Positions 32,199-40,754 are shown, counted from the stretch's first letter. The stretch: DNA of 64,000 nucleotides from CAVVEQ01 sp963806635 (GCA_963806635.1 CAWDZA010000023.1:216907-280906); one strand, 5' to 3'. Notes: generated from the sequence alone by a model not told the origin. A program made the numbers and translations.

Positions 32199-32941
32199 CA
32201 ATTTCCCTCTTTGTTATAGAAATTTGTATACTCGGTCAAAAGTACTTCACAATATTTCTCATCCTCTCCCTGGGGGATCTCGTTATATAACCTAACCGTT
32301 TCCAGTAATTCTTTGGAAGTTGTGGTGGAGGGCTGCTTACCCTCCTGCCGAAAATTTGATAAGATTAGCGGTAATGCGATAAGTTTGACTTCCTGACCAT
32401 TTATGGGAACCACCTGCACGGGGATACCGGAACCACAGGAACAGGGGGCAATCTTTCCAGTTTCATCTCTAGTTTCAGATTCTGGCGTAGCCACGCCAAT
32501 ATCTTCAAAGGCACCCGCTGTTCGGTTCCAGTGCTTTCCAAGTAAATCATCCACTATGGCTGATATTTTGTCGGCAGTGGCATCCACAGCCTGCACCCCG
32601 GCCTCATTTAGACGGCGGCGACCTTCCGGTTGTTCAGGACCATTTTCCGCTAAAACGTCGCGAACCATGATACTTGCGGCTGGTTTGCTGGAATACTCTT
32701 CGGTTCCGCGCGAAGCGCAACGGAGCTCACAGCCATCCACGGCGATGGTCGGATAGAATTTGGCAAACGCCCGGTCGCCTTGACCGCCAGCCAGGAAGAG
32801 CGGCAGGCAAATGGTGACCGTGTCATCCGGGCGAAGTTGATCCAATACTTTTCGGGTTGCAAGCCGGGTGATCGTACCCTCTGCCAGTTCTTCGCCCGAA
32901 CAGGCAACAATTCCAACCTTCTTTTTTGGCAGGTCAGGCAT
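32198..32941 (-). CDS. DGC-domain (putative zinc-binding) protein, large form
   Basis: A 247-residue protein. GGAAGG before ATG 32941 supports the start MPDLPKKKVGIVACSG. It has VACSGEELAEGTITRLATRK and the Asp-Gly-Cys block IAVDGCELRCASR of the DGC family (PF08859-type). A cysteine cluster (IAPCSCGSGIPV) and a C-terminal extension follow. The family is uncharacterised; conserved cysteines suggest metal or iron-sulfur binding. It overlaps the smaller DGC gene by 8 bases and OsmC by 1 base. Confidence 0.8.
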   Translation of the reverse strand: MPDLPKKKVGIVACSGEELAEGTITRLATRKVLDQLRPDDTVTICLPLFLAGGQGDRAFAKFYPTIAVDGCELRCASRGTEEYSSKPAASIMVRDVLAENGPEQPEGRRRLNEAGVQAVDATADKISAIVDDLLGKHWNRTAGAFEDIGVATPESETRDETGKIAPCSCGSGIPVQVVPINGQEVKLIALPLILSNFRQEGKQPSTTTSKELLETVRLYNEIPQGEDEKYCEVLLTEYTNFYNKEGN

Positions 32942-33371
32942 TTCGACCTTCCTTTGATTTGGTGGCGAGGTTGTCAATACAGATTGAAGCTTCATCCGCA
33001 AGGGCTTCTGCAAGTCTTATCCCGTTTTCATTAAGTACAGCGATTCCCTCCGGTCTAAAATCCTTATACCTGCGATAGACATCCAGAACATCGAACGCCT
33101 GAGCGATTTTCCCGCCGCTTTCTTCAACCATTTTGGAGGCGCAAGCCAGTTTACAACCATCGATGGTTATCGCTGGGTTTCCTGAAACTTTGGCAACAGC
33201 GGATGCTTCCCCCATGACAAGTTTTGCAAGTGCCACCAGGTCGGTATATTCTGGACGCAGGTCCTCGGTGATGATATATGCCGCTTCCCGGCTGACAGAA
33301 CCAAAGGCTTTTCCAATCCCGCTGCAGGGAACGATGACCACTTTTAAGTTAGTTTCTTTTCGGGGTTTCAA
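32934..33371 (-). CDS. DGC-domain (putative zinc-binding) protein, small form
   Basis: A 145-residue protein: VVIVPCSGIGKAFGSVSREA, then ITEDLRPEYTDLVALAKL, then the DGC block AITIDGCKLACASKM. It has the same core as the downstream 32198-32941 gene without its extension, so the pair probably arose by duplication and may form a heteromer. Cysteines at PCSG and in DGCKLAC are candidate metal or thiol-transfer sites. Overlap with the H-protein-like gene is 4 bases. Confidence 0.8.
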   Translation of the reverse strand: MKPRKETNLKVVIVPCSGIGKAFGSVSREAAYIITEDLRPEYTDLVALAKLVMGEASAVAKVSGNPAITIDGCKLACASKMVEESGGKIAQAFDVLDVYRRYKDFRPEGIAVLNENGIRLAEALADEASICIDNLATKSKEGRNA

Positions 33372-33814
33372 CTATTAACCTCGCGCTCCGCGTCGGCTTT
33401 CATTCTGGAAAAATAGGATTTTGGGTCCAAAAGACGCGTTTTCTCATTATTCCAATCACTTGCTTTGATCACTACCAGCCACCCAGCTCCAAACGGATCC
33501 CGGTTGATAACCTCAGGGGCTGTGACGAGTTCCGGGTTTACTTGAACAATCTCACCAGTGATTGGGGAGGGCAGTTCGATATTTACTTTCATGGTCTCAA
33601 TTGTTGCGAGCCGCGAACCAGCATTTACCTGTTTACCAACAGGGTTCATCTCGGCAAATGCCACATCACCGTTATGTTGTTGAAAGAAATCAGACACACC
33701 AACTCGAACCTGGTTCTCTTCGGTTTTCAACCAAAGTCCTTCCGCGCTGTATAAGCGATCTGTAGCGACTTTGAAAATAAACTTGTCCACCATTGCTTCA
33801 AGAAATTCAGACAT
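33368..33814 (-). CDS. Lipoyl-domain protein, glycine-cleavage H-protein-like
   Basis: A 148-residue protein with H-protein features: YSAEGLWLKTEENQVRVGVS, then a lipoylation-type loop LATIETMKVNIELPSPITGE whose lysine (ETMK) is the expected lipoate site, and ending GAGWLVVIKASDW. TTGGAG before ATG 33814 sets the start. No glycine-cleavage P, T or L genes are present. In an operon with DGC, OsmC, thioredoxin and ars genes it is more likely a stand-alone lipoyl carrier, as in sulfur-oxidising sHdr-type systems (inference). Confidence 0.85.
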   Translation of the reverse strand: MSEFLEAMVDKFIFKVATDRLYSAEGLWLKTEENQVRVGVSDFFQQHNGDVAFAEMNPVGKQVNAGSRLATIETMKVNIELPSPITGEIVQVNPELVTAPEVINRDPFGAGWLVVIKASDWNNEKTRLLDPKSYFSRMKADAEREVNS

Positions 33815-33850
33815 AATTTTCTCCAAATAAAATAATCGGTTTGAAAAACA

Positions 33851-34204
33851 TTAACATCCCTCATTGCGTTTTTTGCTGCAATTTGGACAGCAGCAATTTG
33901 GGGAAGGTGCGAGATTTGGAAGGGATAGACCTTGAATCTCTGCCGTGCGTCGAATCAGATCCAAAATTTCCAGATTGTTCAACCGGTAGTGCTTGTTCCG
34001 ACCAAGTCTGCGAACCGCGAGGATGCCTGCTTTACGAAGAGTCATTAAATGCTGGGAAAGGTAAGCCTGCCTCCAACCGAAAGTGGCTTCAAGATGACAA
34101 ACGCAGGGATCCTCCCCGCCAATTGCCAGAAGAATCAACAACCTCGGGGTTGGACTGATGACACCTAACAAATTTGATACTTGTTCAACTTCTAATACAT
34201 TCAT
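33851..34204 (-). CDS. arsR: ArsR-family metalloregulator, operon head
   Basis: A 117-residue winged-helix protein. The metal-site motif in the recognition region is GGEDPCVCHLEATFGWRQ (CVC, as in As(III)-sensing ArsR), with helix AYLSQHLMTLRKAGILAV and wing RRLGRNKHYRL. The C-terminus adds CCCPNC, a second cysteine cluster. I prefer ATG 34204, although no Shine-Dalgarno is visible; an ATG 24 bases upstream is possible. It is first in the operon down to ACR3 and overlaps an operator-like repeat. Confidence 0.88.
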   Translation of the reverse strand: MNVLEVEQVSNLLGVISPTPRLLILLAIGGEDPCVCHLEATFGWRQAYLSQHLMTLRKAGILAVRRLGRNKHYRLNNLEILDLIRRTAEIQGLSLPNLAPSPNCCCPNCSKKRNEGC

Positions 34205-34214
34205 ATTATTGAAT
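34199..34214. promoter_or_regulatory. Operator-like repeat at the second arsR start
   Basis: ATTCA - 6 bases - TGAAT, a perfect inverted repeat overlapping the arsR start codon, inside an AT-rich stretch. The form fits an ArsR-family operator. Confidence 0.6.
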
Positions 34215-34309
34215 ATATCATAAATCAAGAAAACCGCAATATTTATTGCAGGTTTTCAGTGAATTTAACCGAAGGGAAATAGTGTTTTCGGGCTGAGATC
34301 AATTACTCG

Positions 34310-35410
34310 TTAAATAACCGGTTTTCCGTCTTTGTAGAACAGGTCCCCGTCCACGGTGATCTCGGCGTCATTCATATCACAAAGCATATCCCAGTGGATG
34401 CCGCTCTCGTTTTTCGAACCGCTTTCGGGATAACCGCCGCCGACGGCCAAGTGAATGGTGCCGCCCAGCTTTTCATCGAAAAGCATGTTCTTTGTGAATT
34501 TGGGAATGCCATAATTGGTGCCGATACCGAATTCCCCCAGAATACGCGAACCAGCATCCGTGTTGAGCAGGGAGGTGAGGAGCTCGCCGTTTTTGCTGGC
34601 AGTCTCCTTAACCACCCGACCTTTTTCGAACCAGAGCTCGATATCGGTCACTTCCTGACCGTACTCGATGGCGGGGTAGCGGAAGCGTACCCAGCCCTCC
34701 ACCGAATCCTCAACCGGGCCTGTGAAAATCTCGCCATCCGGGAAGTTAAATTTGCCATCACAGGGGATGAACACCCGATCCTTGATTGAAAGGCGCAGAT
34801 CAATGGAGGAACCCTTCAAGACCACCTGATTGCGCCCGTCCAGCCAGGTTACCAGTATTTTTTGTTTTTCACCCTCCGCTTTCCAGAAGGCAACCGGGTC
34901 CGGCTCGTTGAGCATGCAAGCCTGGTAGACGAACTCGGTGTAATCCGCCAGGCTCATATCCCCTTCCTGGGCCATGGCGTTATTGGGGTAAACCGTCAGG
35001 CACCAGCGCAGCTCCTTACGGGCAGCCCGGGTCATGAAGAGCTTATCCAGCTCAGCCTTGGCTTTGGCAGCGCGGGACATGCGCCCGGGGTTTACCCCGC
35101 TTAGAGCGCGGGTGTTATCCTCCGCCCAGATGCTGAGCACGGCATCCGCTTTTTCCACCAGCAGGCGGCGGGCCGGGTTGATAAAGTCCAACTGGGCATC
35201 CGAGGCGTACTTAAAGAAAATCTCGTCCGCACCCGGCAGGGAATTCTGGATAAAAACATTCGCCCCGGCTTTAACCCCTTCCTCCATCACCGCCAGCGAA
35301 AGCTCCTGGGCGATGGGATGTGTGCGAAGGTGGAATAAATCACCCTCCTTCAGGGCGAGTGAATATTGAACCAGTACCTGGGCAAGCTTGATCACGCGGG
35401 GGTCAGGCAT
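34310..35410 (-). CDS. M29-family aminopeptidase
   Basis: A 366-residue cytoplasmic metallopeptidase of the AmpS/PepS/thermophilic aminopeptidase family. Conserved blocks are NFPDGEIFTGPVEDSVEGWV (metal-ligand Glu), LGEFGIGTN, and LGGTIHLAVGGGYPESGSKN followed by IHWDML (His and Asp ligands). Length is slightly short of typical 370-410 residues but all catalytic blocks are present. It stands alone between the ars operon and a divergent gene. Confidence 0.93.
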   Translation of the reverse strand: MPDPRVIKLAQVLVQYSLALKEGDLFHLRTHPIAQELSLAVMEEGVKAGANVFIQNSLPGADEIFFKYASDAQLDFINPARRLLVEKADAVLSIWAEDNTRALSGVNPGRMSRAAKAKAELDKLFMTRAARKELRWCLTVYPNNAMAQEGDMSLADYTEFVYQACMLNEPDPVAFWKAEGEKQKILVTWLDGRNQVVLKGSSIDLRLSIKDRVFIPCDGKFNFPDGEIFTGPVEDSVEGWVRFRYPAIEYGQEVTDIELWFEKGRVVKETASKNGELLTSLLNTDAGSRILGEFGIGTNYGIPKFTKNMLFDEKLGGTIHLAVGGGYPESGSKNESGIHWDMLCDMNDAEITVDGDLFYKDGKPVI

Positions 35411-35542
35411 AACGATTCCTCCAAAAGAAAAATCAACGATCTTTGCGCAACTATATCACAAGCCAGGGGCTGGATTGAATGGCCGCGAGGCGCGCGGGAT
35501 TGGATAGCCGCCGGATTTGGAGGTGAATCAGAGACGCTCCGT

Positions 35543-35551
35543 TGCTATAAT
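35543..35551 (+). promoter_or_regulatory. Extended -10 promoter, probably leaderless
   Basis: TGCTATAAT ends 7 bases before ATG 35559. Transcription would start about at the ATG, so the mRNA has almost no leader. No -35 is evident. The same 9-mer occurs at 57133-57141. Confidence 0.6.
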
Positions 35552-35558
35552 ACTTGGG

Positions 35559-36848
35559 ATGAACCTCACTGACGAAATCCGCAGCCTGACCCGTGATTAT
35601 CTGGACGCCTGGTGGGAGAGCTGCCCCGATTTCCCCAGCTTCCAAAGATCTTATTCCGAACCCGTTATTAAACATAACGATGGTTACCTGGACCGTATGT
35701 CTGACCTGGTGGTGAAGGAATTAAGGCATCTCCCATCCGGCGAAAAGGAACAGCAAGCCTTGCGGGAACGATTAATGGGGCAAACACAGCCTTTCGTCCG
35801 GGAAACGCTTGGGCTTTCAGAGCAGCAGTTTCAGCTCATTCAGCGCAGTGGGTTCATAGATGTAGCCGCCCAGTTTGCGGCTGAGGCCCGGCGCTACGAT
35901 CCCTCGCTGACCGACGCGGATATTTACCAGGCCTCCCGCAACGTAATGAGCATGAATTTCATGCAGCTCCTGCTGGGCTTGCCTGTGGAGCTCACCCCGG
36001 CAGTATTTGCCTACAGCTTGCTTTACCCCTATTCCGACAACCTCCTGGATGACCCCACAATTTCCCCGCAAGATAAGAACACTTTCGGCGGATGGTTTCA
36101 CTCCATCCTGGTGGACCAGAACCCAGCTCCGCGGAACGAACGGGAAAGGCGAATCCGCGAGATGATCGACATGGTCGAGCGGCAGTTCCCGCGGGATCGA
36201 TTTCCGGCTGTTTATGAAAGCATGCTGGGTATCCACGCCGCTCAGAGCCTCAGCATGGAGTTGATGCGGGCAGCGGCATCCCCCTACGAGGCTGATGTGC
36301 TCGGGCTGAGTTTTGAGAAAGGGGGTGCTAGCGTGCTGGGGGATGGTTACCTGGTGGCGGGCGAACTGACCGAATGGCAGCGCCGTTTCATGTTCGGTTA
36401 TGGCTGCTTCACCCAATTGATGGACGACGTGGAGGATATCCGCACCGACCGGGAAGCTGGAATCGCGACCATTTTTACACAAAGCGCCGGCCGCTGGGAG
36501 CTGGATGGCGTAACCAACCGGCTGTTCCATTTTGGAGAGGGCGTTTTTACCCAGATGGAGCGCTTCCCGGGCGAAGAGGCTGCGTTGCTGCGTTCGCTGG
36601 TTTGGGATTGCATCCAACCCGCCCTGATCGGCTCGTTGATCCGCAGCCATCAATACTATTCCCGCCCCTACCTGGCGGCTTTGCAGACCCATTTTCCTTT
36701 TCACTTCAGAACTTTGGAGCGGCAGGAAAAAAAGCTCAAGCGCAACAAGGTCACGATCGTACGTCTGGTGGAGGCGGCTGGAAACCTGCCAGGGCAGCGG
36801 CAGGAAGGGCTGTTCTCTGAATCTGTACCGCAAATATTTCATACATAA
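35559..36848 (+). CDS. Class I isoprenoid-synthase-fold protein
   Basis: A 429-residue largely helical protein. Two aspartate-rich motifs in class I terpenoid-synthase spacing are visible: YPYSDNLLDDP (about residue 155-165) and QLMDDVEDIRTDRE (about 290-305). It has no signal or membrane segment. The sequence is remote from farnesyl-diphosphate or squalene synthases, so the product is unknown; annotation as a class 1 isoprenoid enzyme is tentative. The start is chosen at ATG 35559 directly after an extended -10. It is followed 44 bases later by ppk2. Confidence 0.7.
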   Translation: MNLTDEIRSLTRDYLDAWWESCPDFPSFQRSYSEPVIKHNDGYLDRMSDLVVKELRHLPSGEKEQQALRERLMGQTQPFVRETLGLSEQQFQLIQRSGFIDVAAQFAAEARRYDPSLTDADIYQASRNVMSMNFMQLLLGLPVELTPAVFAYSLLYPYSDNLLDDPTISPQDKNTFGGWFHSILVDQNPAPRNERERRIREMIDMVERQFPRDRFPAVYESMLGIHAAQSLSMELMRAAASPYEADVLGLSFEKGGASVLGDGYLVAGELTEWQRRFMFGYGCFTQLMDDVEDIRTDREAGIATIFTQSAGRWELDGVTNRLFHFGEGVFTQMERFPGEEAALLRSLVWDCIQPALIGSLIRSHQYYSRPYLAALQTHFPFHFRTLERQEKKLKRNKVTIVRLVEAAGNLPGQRQEGLFSESVPQIFHT

Positions 36849-36892
36849 TTTACCGATCTTGGTGAGGACCTATACTAATCAGGAGAGATAAA

Positions 36893-37870
36893 ATGGTCAC
36901 ACGGATGGAAGAATTGCTTGAAGTTCTACGCGTCCCCCCCGGCAAAAAGGTTGATCTGCGCAAGGATTATGATCCCAGCTTTACCGGAAAGTGGATGGGG
37001 AAGGAGGAAGCCGAGGAAACCCTGGCAGAGGGCGTGCAGTTGCTTGCCCAGGAACAGGATAAGCTCTACGCGCAGGATAACTACGCCGTGCTGATGATCC
37101 TGCAGGCCATGGACGCCGCAGGCAAGGATGGCACCATCAAGCACGTTATGTCTGGTGTGAATCCCCAGGGCGTGGATGTGCACAGTTATAAAGCGCCCGC
37201 CGGAGATGAATTGGATCATGATTTCATGTGGCGGCACTTTCGCGACCTGCCCCGCCGCGGGCATGTCGGCATTTTCAACAGGTCATATTATGAAGAGGTG
37301 CTTGTCGTCCGCGTACACCCCGAATACCTGCAGGGGCAAAAACTTCCTCCGCGCCTGAAGACAAAGAACATCTGGAAACAGCGTTTTGAGCAGATCAATT
37401 ATTTCGAGAAATACCTGGTGGAGAACGGTATCGTTGTGTTAAAAATGTTCCTCCACGTTTCCAAAGAGGAGCAAGGCAGGCGATTTCAGGACCGTGCTAC
37501 CCAGCCGGAGAAGAACTGGAAATTTTCTGCGGCAGATATGAAGGAACGCGACCGCTGGGAAGATTACATGGATGCTTATGAGGATGTGTTCAACCACACC
37601 AGCACCGAATGGGCGCCCTGGTATATCGTCCCCGCCGATAACAAATGGTTCACCCGCCTTGCAGTGGCGGCCGTGCTTTACCACACCATGAAGAACCTCG
37701 ATCTCGCCTACCCTGTGGTGAGCCCCGAGCAGAAGAAAGCCCTGGAACTGGCCAGCTTTGAACTGGAGAAGCAGGGGATCATCGCCGATCCCGTTGAAAA
37801 AGAACAAAAAAAGGAAAAGAAAGATCCTTATTCCCCAAAGAAAAAGAAAAAAGGAAAAAAGAAGAAGTAA
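36893..37870 (+). CDS. ppk2: PPK2-family polyphosphate kinase
   Basis: A 325-residue enzyme with AGGAGAG before the ATG. Walker A-like MDAAGKDGTIKHVMSGVNPQ, then FNRSYYEEVLVVRVHPE (Walker B/lid region), then DRATQPEKNWKFSAADMKER are diagnostic of PPK2. These enzymes transfer phosphate between polyphosphate and nucleotides (AMP or ADP). The class cannot be assigned safely from motifs. The C-terminal 25 residues are almost all lysine (KKEKKDPYSPKKKKKGKKKK), an unusual basic tail that might bind polyphosphate or nucleic acid. Confidence 0.94.
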   Translation: MVTRMEELLEVLRVPPGKKVDLRKDYDPSFTGKWMGKEEAEETLAEGVQLLAQEQDKLYAQDNYAVLMILQAMDAAGKDGTIKHVMSGVNPQGVDVHSYKAPAGDELDHDFMWRHFRDLPRRGHVGIFNRSYYEEVLVVRVHPEYLQGQKLPPRLKTKNIWKQRFEQINYFEKYLVENGIVVLKMFLHVSKEEQGRRFQDRATQPEKNWKFSAADMKERDRWEDYMDAYEDVFNHTSTEWAPWYIVPADNKWFTRLAVAAVLYHTMKNLDLAYPVVSPEQKKALELASFELEKQGIIADPVEKEQKKEKKDPYSPKKKKKGKKKK

Positions 37871-37910
37871 TGGCTTTGCTCATCCAACCTCAGCGACTCA
37901 TTCGGTATAA

Positions 37911-38600
37911 ATGACTGAAAAGCAGGGCGCGCAAAATTTGAACGCGCCGATATCCCGGCGAAAATTCTTACTCGCCTCTGGAGCGGCTGCCGGAATAACG
38001 CTGATTGCGGCAGGCTGCTCCTCTGCATCCCGGCGCACGGATGGGCAAATCCACTGGGTTAATCAAACATACGGAGAGGAAAATAAGATGGCAGAAAAGG
38101 TGTTGGTAGCGTATGCAAGCCGGACGGGATCCACGGCGGGGGTTGCGGATGCCATTGCCCGGACCCTGGCGGCCAAAGGCAGCCAGGTGGAAGTGAAACA
38201 AATGACGGAGGTAACTGACCTTGGCCAGTATCGCGCCGTGGTGGCGGGCAGCGCGATCCGCGGGCAGAAATGGCTTCCGGAGGCCATGGACTTCCTGGAG
38301 GCCAACAAGCTTGAACTGGTCCGAAAACCCTTTGCCGACTTTATGGTTTGCATAACCCTGGCGATGAAAAATGGGGAGAGCTATCGGGAGGGCGTGAAGG
38401 ATTGGATGGCTCCCGTGCGAAGAACCGTAAAACCGTTCAGTGAGGGGTATTTCGCCGGCGCGCTGGATCTTTCCAAATTATCCGGCATGGATAAGGTGAA
38501 AATGGGACTAGCCGCGAGCCTGGGTGTTTTTCCCAAAGGCGATCACCGGGATTGGAAAGCCATCGAAACCTGGGCGGAGGGCATCGCCGGGTCGTTATAA
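37911..38600 (+). CDS. Tat-exported flavodoxin-domain lipoprotein
   Basis: A 229-residue protein. Residues 1-37 form a twin-arginine signal (SRRKFLLASGAAAGITLIA) ending in lipobox AAGC. From residue 60 comes a flavodoxin domain of the HemG/Flavodoxin_5 type: VLVAYASRTGSTAGVADAIA (FMN phosphate loop), VVAGSAIRGQKWLPEAMDFL. A strong internal Shine-Dalgarno precedes Met60, so a second, cytoplasmic form may be made. The flavin domain exported by Tat would already be folded, consistent with a bound cofactor. Function is unknown; it may serve an exported redox system. Confidence 0.85.
   Translation: MTEKQGAQNLNAPISRRKFLLASGAAAGITLIAAGCSSASRRTDGQIHWVNQTYGEENKMAEKVLVAYASRTGSTAGVADAIARTLAAKGSQVEVKQMTEVTDLGQYRAVVAGSAIRGQKWLPEAMDFLEANKLELVRKPFADFMVCITLAMKNGESYREGVKDWMAPVRRTVKPFSEGYFAGALDLSKLSGMDKVKMGLAASLGVFPKGDHRDWKAIETWAEGIAGSL
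38073..38090 (+). promoter_or_regulatory. Internal ribosome binding site in the flavodoxin gene
   Basis: GGAGAGG lies 8 bases before ATG 38088 (Met60), exactly where the flavodoxin domain starts (MAEKVLVAYASRTGS). It is stronger than the site of the upstream start. Confidence 0.65.
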
Positions 38601-38801
38601 CCCGATATGCCGTAGACCAAATCCCCTGAAAAATGGTGTCATATAACAATAGTTATCGAAAGCAATAATCCGGAGGATGTTGGATAGCCTTACCAAATTG
38701 AAAGGACGATTGCCTTTTCCCGCATGTACAATTGATGTATGCTATTATGCAGGAAAATATCTCAATTTATTATGATTTTTTGGGCATAAGAGGATAGTAA
38801 T

Positions 38802-39752
38802 ATGGCCGACATGAAAATTTTCTTCGCGACGGATCTGCATGGTTCGGATGCTGCTTTCCGGAAATTCCTCAATGCTGCACAGGTATATAAACCCGACGTG
38901 ATGATCCTTGGCGGAGATATGACCGGGCGGCAGGTGGTCCCTTTCATAAAGTTTGCCAATGGCAAGGCCGCCTTCACCTGGCAGGGCAAAGATATCACCG
39001 CCGAGCCGGATGAGATTCCCAACTATGCCCGCCAGATCCGCTCCGCCGGAGCCTATCCCTTTTTCACCACGCCCGACCAATTTACTCAGCTAAAAAGCAA
39101 CCCCAATGATTTAAAGAGAACTTACCGCGAGACGATATGCTACTCGGTTCTCGAATGGATCGAGATGGCGGATGACCGCCTGGGGAAAGCCGGGATCGAG
39201 TGCTATTTCCTACCCGGCAACGATGATGACCTGCTGGTGGATGAAACCTTCTATAAAGCCCAGTGGGTGAAGAACCCCGAGGGCAAGGTGGTGATCCTGC
39301 GCGGCGAATACGAAATGATCTCCACCGGTTTCACCAACCTGAACCCCTGGCGCTCCTTCCGCGAGCTTAACGAGGATCAACTGCTGGAAAAACTGGAGGG
39401 CATGGCCGGCAGACTTAACCTACCTTCACGGGCCATCTTCAATTTCCACTGCCCGCCTTATAAGACTGATCTGGATTATGGAATCCTGCTGGATTCCAAC
39501 CTTAACCCGATCGGCGGGGAGGGCAATGAGCAGGGTGGTCCGCTGGGCAGTAAGGCAGTCCGGCAGATCATAGAAACCTATCAGCCTCTGCTCAGCCTGC
39601 ACGGGCATGTACCCGAAAGCAGCGGGATCATTAAAATGAACAAGACGGTCTGCGTCAACCCCGGCAGCGAGGCCGAAGAAGGCGCCTTACACGCCGCGCT
39701 GGTCGTGGTGGATAGCCAGCGGGTGAAAGGCCACATGCTCACAAATTCCTGA
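38802..39752 (+). CDS. Calcineurin-like metallophosphoesterase
   Basis: A 316-residue cytoplasmic protein with all phosphoesterase blocks: FFATDLHGS, MILGGDMTG, FLPGNDDD, NFHCPPYKT and LSLHGHVPES, giving the Asp/His/Asn ligands of a dimetal site. The insertions between blocks I and III are long. Family members hydrolyse phosphomonoesters, diesters or nucleotides; the substrate cannot be told here. The gene ends 36 bases before a bidirectional terminator. The 200 bases upstream hold no gene, with a possible TGCTATTAT -10 at about 38738. Confidence 0.92.
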   Translation: MADMKIFFATDLHGSDAAFRKFLNAAQVYKPDVMILGGDMTGRQVVPFIKFANGKAAFTWQGKDITAEPDEIPNYARQIRSAGAYPFFTTPDQFTQLKSNPNDLKRTYRETICYSVLEWIEMADDRLGKAGIECYFLPGNDDDLLVDETFYKAQWVKNPEGKVVILRGEYEMISTGFTNLNPWRSFRELNEDQLLEKLEGMAGRLNLPSRAIFNFHCPPYKTDLDYGILLDSNLNPIGGEGNEQGGPLGSKAVRQIIETYQPLLSLHGHVPESSGIIKMNKTVCVNPGSEAEEGALHAALVVVDSQRVKGHMLTNS

Positions 39753-39787
39753 GGTATTGAATTAGCAGATTCTTCGCAAACGAGAGA

Positions 39788-39820
39788 CAAAAAAAACCAG
39801 CGGTATGCCGCTGGTTTTTT
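39788..39820. terminator. Bidirectional terminator between convergent genes
   Basis: AACCAGCGG / CCGCTGGTT with a 4-base loop, flanked by A-run on the left and T-run on the right, so it works for both the phosphoesterase gene (+) and the membrane protein gene (-). Confidence 0.9.
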
Positions 39821-39836
39821 ATTGGGGTGGTACAAG

Positions 39837-40226
39837 TTACTTTTTCTGTACTTCGGTTCCGAAGGCTCTGCGGGTACTGGGGAGCATCACGTAGAGCAGG
39901 ATCAGGCCATTCAAAATGAATGAGGCGCTGACATCGTTAAAAACTGCGGGAGTGCTTGCCAATGAGAAAACTTCGAAGATCAGATTGATGGTGGTGATCG
40001 CTGCCAGGAAGAGCCAGGCCTGGGGATTTACAGCCCACAACATCTGAACCAGCCAGATATAGATATAGGCAAGCAGACCCCACATAAAGGCGTTCCAGAT
40101 ATTGGCGCCAAAGGGCGAGAAGAGGCCCAATGATTTCAGGGCGAAGTATAGCGAAATCGCGGCCATTACGCCAGCCAGGATGGCCAGCACGGTTACAACA
40201 AACGGGCGTTTCTTAGTTTCAGTCAT
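39837..40226 (-). CDS. Small four-helix membrane protein
   Basis: A 129-residue protein with four predicted transmembrane helices (for example VVTVLAILAGVMAAISLYFA, WGLLAYIYIWLVQMLWAV, AWLFLAAITTINLIF, FILNGLILLYVML). Short charged N- and C-termini. No enzymatic motif is seen and I cannot assign a function. It is divergent from the thioesterase gene and ends in a shared terminator. Confidence 0.85.
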   Translation of the reverse strand: MTETKKRPFVVTVLAILAGVMAAISLYFALKSLGLFSPFGANIWNAFMWGLLAYIYIWLVQMLWAVNPQAWLFLAAITTINLIFEVFSLASTPAVFNDVSASFILNGLILLYVMLPSTRRAFGTEVQKK

Positions 40227-40334
40227 TCATTCCTCCGATTAAATTTTGGATATCTTATTATAAAACACCCTGATTGAAAATAGTTCCGCCAATATTTAGA
40301 GGGTTATAATCCTGTTTATTCAAAAGGCGGAGCC

Positions 40335-40754
40335 ATGTCCTTCACATCCTATAAAACATATCATCTGGTAAAAAGCGAAGATCTCAACCACCACGGCACC
40401 CTCTACGCGGGGCGGACGGCGGAATGGTTCGTAGAATCCGGGTTCGTGTCCGCAGCCAGCCTGACCAAACCGGAAAATATCGTCTGCCTGAAAATCCACG
40501 GCATGCTCTTCAGCCACCCCGTCCATAAGGGTGACCTGATCAGCTTCGAAAGCAGCATTGTGTATGCGGGAACAGCTTCTTTGATTGCCCATATCGTTTC
40601 GTGTGTCAAGGAGACAGTCGTCGTGGAAGGATTCATCACTTTCATTCATGTCGATCTGCAGGGCAAGACCATCCCCCACGGCGTCAAAGTAACTCCAACT
40701 ACCCCTGAAGAAACAGCTCTATACGACAAGGCAAAAGCCCTACCCAAATCTTGA
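40335..40754 (+). CDS. Acyl-CoA thioesterase (hotdog fold)
   Basis: A 139-residue single-hotdog protein of the YciA/acyl-CoA thioesterase group: DLNHHGTLYAGRTAEWFVES with the conserved Asn-His-x-Gly-x-Leu motif, then GDLISFESSIVYAGTASLIA. It hydrolyses acyl-CoA. GGCGGAG precedes the ATG, and a TATAAT box at about 40305 gives a short leader. A strong terminator follows directly. Confidence 0.9.
   Translation: MSFTSYKTYHLVKSEDLNHHGTLYAGRTAEWFVESGFVSAASLTKPENIVCLKIHGMLFSHPVHKGDLISFESSIVYAGTASLIAHIVSCVKETVVVEGFITFIHVDLQGKTIPHGVKVTPTTPEETALYDKAKALPKS

Noticed and set aside
33368..33814. Glycine cleavage system H protein as part of glycine catabolism
   Set aside because: No P, T or L protein genes are nearby, and the operon is arsenic/thiol-related.
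35817..36842. Minus-strand reading frame of 341 codons
   Set aside because: It is antisense to the isoprenoid-fold gene, with no recognisable motif or ribosome site; composition-driven shadow.
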